A stretch of DNA of 6,130 nt from CAMNAO01 sp045605145. Its GTDB lineage: Bacteria; Bacillota; Clostridia; Oscillospirales; Oscillospiraceae. The notes below the pieces were generated by a model, which was not told where the DNA came from, searched no databases, and saw only the letters and a program-made list of their open reading frames with translations. Of this stretch, positions 1 to 3,619 are shown one piece after another. Positions within the stretch are counted from its first letter, which is position 1; each line of letters opens with the position of its first letter. The translations under genes and the position numbers were made by a program. The stretch lies in the NCBI GenBank assembly GCA_045605145.1, contig JAZUPH010000052.1, forward strand, positions 1 through 6,130, in the 5' to 3' direction.

Positions 1-251
1 CCGTTGCCGGTAAGGTTGTCGTCGGTGGTGTTGTCGCCCATAGCATCGTCGATGTCGTCTTCCACATCGCGGATGTCTTCCTCGATGCCGTCCTCAATGT
101 CGCCGATGACGCCGTCTTCGGAGCCGTTGTCGTCCACAACGCCGTCCTCGGCATCGTCAACGCGCTGGTCATTGTCGGTGGCGTTGTCGCGGCAGGCTGT
201 AAAGCACAGCACAAGGCTCAGCGCCAGGAAAAGGTAAAGAATCTTTTTCAT
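1..251 (-). CDS. Small acidic secreted lipoprotein, 3' end outside window
   Basis: The gene reads leftward from ATG at 249-251 and stays open for 83 codons to the window edge, so the C-terminus is missing. The start is fixed by a perfect AGGAGG (complement of 257-262) five bases upstream. Residues 1-20 form a lipoprotein signal peptide: MKK, a hydrophobic stretch rich in Leu, then FTAC with Cys20 as the predicted lipidated residue. Phe at -3 is not the commonest lipobox residue. The mature part is extremely acidic, with 26 Asp or Glu among residues 21-83, and contains the recurring unit EDG(V/I) at residues 35-38, 45-48 and 53-56, followed by EDDIDD. It would be exported and anchored to the outer face of the membrane. 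The function is not recognisable. It is transcribed away from the phage head genes, so it is either a host gene flanking the prophage or an independently expressed cargo gene. Confidence 0.82.
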   Translation of the reverse strand, partial: MKKILYLFLALSLVLCFTACRDNATDNDQRVDDAEDGVVDDNGSEDGVIGDIEDGIEEDIRDVEDDIDDAMGDNTTDDNLTGN

Positions 252-265
252 AATATCCTCCTGTT

Positions 266-298
266 GCGGCATGATGTTGCCGCGAAATCGTATCGCGG
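266..298 (-). other. Two overlapping, mutually exclusive hairpins in the lipoprotein leader
   Basis: Seen directly: 266-271 (GCGGCA) pairs with 278-283 (TGCCGC), and 280-285 (CCGCGA) pairs with 293-298 (TCGCGG). Both stems are perfect 6-bp helices and share bases 280-283, so only one can form at a time. They lie just upstream of the AGGAGG of the minus-strand lipoprotein gene. They could be a leader RNA switch, a protein operator, or chance in GC-rich sequence. No function is claimed. Confidence 0.3.
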
Positions 299-422
299 AT
301 ATTATTTACCGGGTATATGATTTTAACGGCAGCTGCGGGTGGTAATTTTTTGAATCGACGGCAGTTTTCCGCGCCGGTAAACAGTGGAGAGATAAAAAAT
401 AAAAAATCTTTCAAATAAGTCG

Positions 423-457
423 GGGCGGGTGTTAGAGAGGGCACCCGCCCTTTTGTT
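423..457 (+). terminator. Rho-independent terminator reading rightward
   Basis: A perfect 9-bp GC-rich stem (GGGCGGGTG at 423-431 with CACCCGCCC at 442-450) encloses a 10-base loop and is followed at once by TTTTGTT. This is the textbook form of an intrinsic terminator on the plus strand. The minus-strand side lacks an immediate T-run, so it is probably one-directional. No plus-strand gene precedes it within the window. It sits 57 bases before the scaffold start, so it either ends a transcript not visible as a gene or acts as an attenuator ahead of the head operon. Confidence 0.75.
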
Positions 458-513
458 ATGCTCATATCACCCGACAGGGAGTCGCGGCCCTAAGCCGCAG
501 AAAGGGGAAAAAT

Positions 514-1449
514 ATGAGAAAAAGGAAAAAAGCACGCATCGACCTGCAGCTTTTTGCCGGGGGCGCAGTTGGCGCTGACCCCTCCGGCGCAGCGGCAGGG
601 GATGCAGGCGGCACGGTCGAAAGCAAGGCAGCCGACGACGGGCTGCAGCGTCTTAGGGAGCTGGGTGTGCCCGAGGACAAGATCGCAAAACGGGCGAAAA
701 AGCAGGGCAGCGGACGGGCAGACAGGGCGCGCCCTGACGCCGGATCCAATACCCTCAGCCGGGACGCCGCCGGCAGGGGCGACACAGCCCCGCAAAATGA
801 CGCACCCGCATCCGCGTCCACCCGCCTGACCTGGGAGGAGATTATGGCCGACCCGGAGTACAACAGCAGGATGCAGGAGATCGTGCAGAAGCGGCTAAGA
901 CAGCATAAGGGCGGCGAAGCTGCCACCGCCGTCAGCGGCGGCGGCATGGACAGCCCCGCCCAAGGAGCCGCCGATGCAGCCACAGCACCGCAAGAAGCAG
1001 CCGCCCCAAATCGGGCCGCGCTGCACAATGCACAGGCGCAGGAGGCCGCCATGCAGCGGCACTTTATCGGTCTGCGGGCACAGGAGCAGACCATGCGCCG
1101 GAGCATACCCGGCTTTGACCTTGCTGCAGAGCTGAAAAACCCTGCATTTGCCAGACTTGTGGCTCCCGGAAGTCCGGTCAGCCTTGAGGCCGCCTACTAC
1201 GCGCTGCACCGTGATGCCCGCTCGAGCGCCGCAGAAAATGCGGCGAGGGCCGCGGTGGAGGATGTGGCCAAGCGCATCCGCGCCGGGCAGAGCCGTCCCA
1301 ATGAAAACGGCGGTCTGCCTCAGGCGGCATCCATCTCCAAAGTGGACGTGAAGGACAAGGCGTATCGCGACAGCATAAAGCGTCAGATGCGCGAAGCCGC
1401 GGCGGGCGGGCGCAAACTGTACCCCGGAGGTACGGCGCCCCTTCGCTGA
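514..1449 (+). CDS. Probable capsid assembly scaffold-like protein (311 aa)
   Basis: The start at 514 has AAAGGGG (501-507) six bases upstream. The protein is hydrophilic, rich in Ala, Gly, Gln, Arg and Glu, and looks helical with disordered linkers, as scaffold proteins usually do. In order: a basic N-terminus (MRKRKKAR) followed by IDLQLFA at residues 9-15; a helix with GVPEDKIAKRAKK at 51-63; TWEEIMADPEYN at 106-117 leading into a charged helix to about 132; a low-complexity Ala-rich linker to about 165; then a conserved-looking block at 199-232 with PGFDL, NPAFARL and EAAYYALH. The C-terminus is basic and helical, fitting a capsid-binding tail. The gene ends 20 bases before the major capsid gene, the usual place for a scaffold. 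The block pattern matches scaffold-like proteins I recall beside N4-gp56 capsid genes in clostridial phages. The scaffold role is inferred from position and composition, not from a catalytic motif; I see no protease signature. Confidence 0.72.
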   Translation: MRKRKKARIDLQLFAGGAVGADPSGAAAGDAGGTVESKAADDGLQRLRELGVPEDKIAKRAKKQGSGRADRARPDAGSNTLSRDAAGRGDTAPQNDAPASASTRLTWEEIMADPEYNSRMQEIVQKRLRQHKGGEAATAVSGGGMDSPAQGAADAATAPQEAAAPNRAALHNAQAQEAAMQRHFIGLRAQEQTMRRSIPGFDLAAELKNPAFARLVAPGSPVSLEAAYYALHRDARSSAAENAARAAVEDVAKRIRAGQSRPNENGGLPQAASISKVDVKDKAYRDSIKRQMREAAAGGRKLYPGGTAPLR

Positions 1450-1526
1450 ACACGAAAGGAGATATTTTAATGAAGTTTAGTTTTACCGACACCATGGATC
1501 TTTCCATCGACCTTCAGCTTTTTGCC
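538..1526 (+). repeat. Dispersed 21-base direct repeat encoding IDLQLFA (copies 538-558 and 1506-1526)
   Basis: The two copies differ only at the ninth base (G in the first, T in the second), a silent change in a Leu codon. Both are in frame and encode the same seven residues near the N-termini of the scaffold-like and major capsid proteins. Only the two 21-base ends are repeated; the span between them is ordinary coding sequence. This may reflect conserved function or local copying between neighbouring genes. Confidence 0.7.
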
Positions 1527-2618
1527 GACGCAGGCACTCTGGTCAGCACCGGCTCCAACTATGTTAACGCCTACAACGGCGCCGTTACCGCCTTTGACAG
1601 CAGCAACAGCCTGTCCGGTGAGCTGAAGACCTTCTACGATACCGAGCTTCTGGAGAACGCCCGCGTGGAGATGTTCTACGCCCAGTTCGCCAAGCGCCAG
1701 CCCCTGCCCGCCAACCACGGCAAGACCGTGGAGTGGCGCAAGTGGAACACCTTCCAGAAGGCGGCTCAGCTCACCGAGGGCGTCATCCCCACCGGTCAGA
1801 AGTTCGGCATGAGCAGCAAGGTGGGCACCATCAACCAGTACGGCACCTACGCCACCATTTCCGACACCCTGGAGCTGCGCGCATATGACGATGTTATTCT
1901 CGGCGCAACCGAGGAGATGGGCGCCTCTGCCGGCGAGACTCAGGAAACTCTCATCCGCGACGCACTGCTGGTGAACACCAATGTCATGTACTGCGACAAC
2001 ATCAACCTGGCTACCGGCGCCATCGACAGCACTCCCACCGCGGCAAAAACCGCCGGCGGTGCCGTGGGTATGAAGGCCAACACCACCACCATGTGTCTGC
2101 TGACTCCCGATTCCGTGGCAAAGGCCGTCACCATCATGAAGAAGAACCGCGTCCCCACCATCAACGGCAAGTACTACGCAGTCATCCACCCCTCCGTGGC
2201 TTACGACCTGCGCAAGTCCGATGTGTGGACCGAGGCACACAAGTACGCCGCCACCGGTGAGATCTTCAACGGTGAGATCGGCGAGCTGCACGGCGTGCGC
2301 TTTATCGAGAATGTGTTCGCGCCCGTACTGGGTGTCATCGGCGACTCTGCCGACGGTGACGATGAATATGTCAATGACGACCGCAGCCACACCTACGCCA
2401 CCTACTTCTTCGGCAAGGATTCCTTCGGCATCATCGACCCCGCAGGCGGCGCCCTTGAGATGATCGTCAAGGACAAGAGCCAGATCGGCGGCCCCCTGAA
2501 TCAGTTCAGCACCATCGGCTACAAGCTGGAGACCAACGGCGCCACCATCCTGTATCCCGAGCGCGTGCTGCGCGTGATGAGCTGCTCCAGCTACAGCGCC
2601 ACCGACAGCGTGAACTGA
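1470..2618 (+). CDS. Major capsid protein, N4-gp56 family (382 aa)
   Basis: This protein would form the icosahedral shell. The start at 1470 has AAAGGAG (1456-1462) seven bases upstream; an internal ATG at 1494 lacks such a site. Residues 1-22 carry the N-terminal IDLQLFA (13-19). The following region has the family's look: LKTFYDTELLENARVEMFYAQFAK (residues 52-75), then KTVEWRKWNTF (85-95), LTEGVIPTGQ (101-110) and INQYGTYATISDTLEL (121-136). Later come HPSVAYDLR (240-248), EIGELHGVRFIE (269-280), YFFGKDSFGIIDP (312-324) and GPLNQFSTIGYK (341-352). The length suits the family. It ends with two in-frame stops, TGA then TAG at 2616-2621, consistent with a highly expressed gene. The fold is expected to be HK97-like; that is family knowledge, not visible here. 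I see no sign of truncation or frameshift. Confidence 0.93.
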   Translation: MKFSFTDTMDLSIDLQLFADAGTLVSTGSNYVNAYNGAVTAFDSSNSLSGELKTFYDTELLENARVEMFYAQFAKRQPLPANHGKTVEWRKWNTFQKAAQLTEGVIPTGQKFGMSSKVGTINQYGTYATISDTLELRAYDDVILGATEEMGASAGETQETLIRDALLVNTNVMYCDNINLATGAIDSTPTAAKTAGGAVGMKANTTTMCLLTPDSVAKAVTIMKKNRVPTINGKYYAVIHPSVAYDLRKSDVWTEAHKYAATGEIFNGEIGELHGVRFIENVFAPVLGVIGDSADGDDEYVNDDRSHTYATYFFGKDSFGIIDPAGGALEMIVKDKSQIGGPLNQFSTIGYKLETNGATILYPERVLRVMSCSSYSATDSVN

Positions 2619-2642
2619 TAGCTTGGCTCCAAATGAGGACCA

Positions 2643-2675
2643 CTTCGTTGGGTTCTCACGCGGAACCGGGCGAAG
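2643..2675. repeat. Imperfect inverted repeat following the capsid gene
   Basis: The outer arms CTTCG (2643-2647) and CGAAG (2671-2675) pair. The inner arms GGTTC (2651-2655) and GAACC (2663-2667) pair around a 7-base loop. Between them lie two possible G-T pairs and a mismatch. No T-run follows, so this is not a clear terminator. Confidence 0.45.
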
Positions 2676-2680
2676 CAGAA

Positions 2681-2734
2681 GCCTTCCCCTTGAGGGGAAG
2701 GTGGCAAAACCGAAGGTTTTGACGGATGAGGTGT
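2681..2734. repeat. REP-like interspersed palindromic repeat of gut clostridia
   Basis: The first hairpin is CCTTCCCC (2682-2689) with GGGGAAGG (2694-2701) and a TTGA loop. The second is CAAAACC (2705-2711) with GGTTTTG (2715-2721) and a GAA loop. They are joined by TGGC and followed by ACGGATGAGGTGT. From memory, this architecture (a fixed first hairpin, a variable second hairpin, then GACGGATGAGGTG) recurs many times between genes in Faecalibacterium, Subdoligranulum and related genomes. It also gives rise to spurious predicted peptides of the PSPQGEG or CHLPLKGK type, both of which appear in the minus-strand frames here. I cannot count copies from this window, so the family assignment is recall. 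Confidence 0.65.
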
Positions 2735-2757
2735 ACAACACGACAGCGCCCCGGCGC

Positions 2758-2779
2758 GGGCGATTGGCATGAATCGCCC
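2758..2779. repeat. Perfect 8-bp hairpin with GGGCGATT / AATCGCCC arms
   Basis: GGGCGATT (2758-2765) pairs exactly with AATCGCCC (2772-2779) around a 6-base loop. I recall similar GGGCGATTC...GAATCGCCC palindromes as frequent between genes in clostridial genomes, so this may be a second repeat family rather than a regulatory site. Confidence 0.5.
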
Positions 2780-2831
2780 CGTGGATACGCACCAAAACAT
2801 CCGCCCCTGCAGCAATCCAGCCAAATTAAAC

Positions 2832-2860
2832 CGCGGGGGCGATTTAATATTGCCCCCGCG
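2832..2860. repeat. Strong GC-rich hairpin flanked by AATTAAA direct repeats
   Basis: CGCGGGGGC (2832-2840) pairs exactly with GCCCCCGCG (2852-2860). Three more pairs, one of them G-T, extend the stem to 12 bp around a 5-base loop. The hairpin is flanked by AATTAAA at 2824-2830 and again at 2870-2876. No T-run follows on either strand. The hairpin ends about 30 bases before the next ribosome binding site. Confidence 0.5.
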
Positions 2861-2899
2861 CCACCCGGCAATTAAAACCATATGAAAACGGAGGAAACT

Positions 2900-3121
2900 A
2901 TGTCCAAAACCAACACCCCCGACAACAGGGTTGAGGTATACATCCCCAAAGGCTACGCCAATGAGGACCCCAACCTTTTCGTAAGCGTAAACGGCGTCAA
3001 CTATCTGCTGCCCAGGGGCAAGAAGTCCCTTGTCCCCAGTGAGGTGGCGGCAGAAATCAACCGCTCCGTCCAGGCGCAGGATGCCCTTGAAAAGCGCATC
3101 GACGAGATGCTGGGCAACTGA
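2900..3121 (+). CDS. Small phage head-region protein of unknown function (73 aa)
   Basis: I chose ATG at 2900 because GGAGG (2890-2894) lies five bases upstream. The in-frame ATG at 2882 would give 79 residues but has no ribosome binding site before it. The protein starts MSKTN, then has a probable beta-rich core with VEVYIPKGYANEDPNLFVSV (residues 11-30) and NGVNYLLPRGKKSLVP (31-46), and ends in an amphipathic helix from about residue 47. The pattern of a short beta hairpin 'VNGVNYLLPRGK' with a helical tail resembles small proteins I recall next to N4-gp56 capsid genes in Firmicutes phages. No enzymatic motif is visible. A head accessory role is inferred from position between the capsid and connector genes. 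The stop overlaps an ATG (TGATG at 3119-3123), but that ATG opens only 22 codons. Confidence 0.8.
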   Translation: MSKTNTPDNRVEVYIPKGYANEDPNLFVSVNGVNYLLPRGKKSLVPSEVAAEINRSVQAQDALEKRIDEMLGN

Positions 3122-3138
3122 TGCCTCGTCAGATAAAT

Positions 3139-3220
3139 GCCGCGCCGCTTTCCGACCTGCGGCAGCGGTTTCCGGTGCGGCTTGGTTAAATCCGTCCGCA
3201 CCGGCACCGGGCGGCGCGGC
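3139..3220 (+). other. Structured spacer able to fold into a three-way junction
   Basis: Seen directly: an outer perfect 10-bp stem (GCCGCGCCGC at 3139-3148 with GCGGCGCGGC at 3211-3220) encloses two hairpins. One is a 6-bp stem with a 2-base bulge (3152-3168). The other is a perfect 9-bp stem (CCGGTGCGG at 3172-3180 with CCGCACCGG at 3196-3204) with a 15-base loop. The two hairpins are separated by TTT. The structure ends 10 bases before the AGGAGG of the connector gene and does not itself cover that site. It could be a translation-control element, an mRNA stabiliser, a repeat insertion or a small RNA. I recognise no known RNA family. Confidence 0.45.
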
Positions 3221-3243
3221 GAAGATGAAAAGGAGGAAGAACA

Positions 3244-3615
3244 ATGACCATACTCCAGGCTATCACTATGATCGACCGCCTGCGGCCCAATCAGTACTCC
3301 GCGGCGGAGAAGATCGGCTGGCTCAGCCGCCTTGACGGCAAGCTGTATAACGAGGTCATCCTCACCCACTGCGGTGAGCACGACGACTTTACGGGCTACA
3401 CGGCCGAGACCGATACCGACACCGAGCTGCTGGTCCCCGCGCCCTATGATGAGGATATTTACATCCATTATCTCGAGGCGCGTATCGATCAGGCCAACGG
3501 CGAGACGGCAAAGTATAACCAGAGCATCAGCCTGTACAACAACGCCTGCCTGACATGGATGCAGTGGTACAACAGGAACAACGCACCCACAGGCGGCAGA
3601 AAGTTCAAGTGGTGA
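3244..3615 (+). CDS. Probable head-tail connector or adaptor protein (123 aa)
   Basis: A perfect AGGAGG (3231-3236) lies seven bases before ATG at 3244. The predicted protein is compact and acidic. It has an N-terminal helical part (MTILQAITMIDRLRPNQYS, then EKIGWLSRLDGKLYNEVI, residues 1-40), a charged middle with TGYTAETDTDTELLVPAPYD (residues 50-69), and a long C-terminal helix with YIHYLEARIDQANGETAKYN and YNNACLTWMQWYN, ending in a basic tail. Length, helix content and place after the capsid gene fit proteins that bind the portal ring and complete the head. I recall close relatives labelled as connector or hypothetical in clostridial prophages, but no diagnostic motif proves the role. 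The stop is four bases before the next start, and the next ribosome binding site overlaps the end of this gene, so the two are likely translated together. Confidence 0.68.
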   Translation: MTILQAITMIDRLRPNQYSAAEKIGWLSRLDGKLYNEVILTHCGEHDDFTGYTAETDTDTELLVPAPYDEDIYIHYLEARIDQANGETAKYNQSISLYNNACLTWMQWYNRNNAPTGGRKFKW

Positions 3616-3619
3616 GAGT

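Larger units (their letters stand above)
252..513. other. Spacer between divergent genes
   Basis: This 262-base spacer separates the leftward lipoprotein gene from the rightward scaffold gene, and I see no credible coding region in it. The left part holds the leader hairpins. Bases 341-422 are markedly AT-rich, including a tandem ATAAAAA run near 391-406. The right part holds the terminator and a 5-bp hairpin (484-488 with 494-498) just before the scaffold ribosome binding site. On the minus strand, TAAAAT (complement of 320-325) could be a -10 element for the lipoprotein, but I find no good -35 at the proper distance. No convincing promoter for the phage operon is visible. Confidence 0.5.
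2619..2899. other. Palindrome-rich spacer after the capsid gene
   Basis: This stretch of about 280 bases holds no believable gene but contains four separate inverted repeats: 2643-2675, 2682-2721 (two adjoining hairpins), 2758-2779 and 2832-2860. None is followed by a T-run on the plus strand, so none is a standard terminator. Neighbouring genes overlap by four bases or are separated by 4 to 20 bases, so this spacer is exceptionally long for the operon. It probably arose by insertion of host-type interspersed repeats. The hairpins could protect the 3' end of the capsid mRNA and lower downstream expression. The ribosome binding site for the next gene lies at 2890-2894. Confidence 0.7.

Noticed and set aside
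4..237. Plus-strand Ser/Pro-rich frame of 77 codons at the left end
   Set aside because: It is the reverse of the acidic lipoprotein gene, whose signal peptide, lipobox and AGGAGG site make it the real one.
548..558. T-run in the LQLFA coding segment as a ribosomal frameshift site
   Set aside because: In the reading frame the codons are CTT TTT preceded by C in the upstream codon, which does not make the X XXY YYZ heptamer, and no alternative frame continues usefully from it.
1467..2795. Long minus-strand open frame of 442 codons opposite the capsid gene
   Set aside because: It is antisense to a clearly recognisable capsid protein, reads as low-complexity Val/Gly/Ala/His-rich sequence, and runs through the repeat spacer. 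It is explained by the strong third-position GC bias of the real gene.
2832..2860. Strong hairpin as a terminator of the capsid transcript
   Set aside because: No T-run follows on the plus strand; an AATTAAAACC stretch comes ten bases later, so intrinsic termination is unlikely.
3121..3189. 22-codon open frame starting at the ATG that overlaps the stop of the 73-residue gene (TGATG)
   Set aside because: The overlap could allow coupled translation, but the frame is very short, has no convincing ribosome binding site, and most of it is accounted for by the stems of the three-way-junction fold.
2591..3244. Minus-strand frames across the capsid spacer (217 and 71 codons)
   Set aside because: They span the palindromic repeats and give the spurious PSPQGEG and CHLPLKGK peptides I associate with this repeat, then continue antisense to the 73-residue gene.
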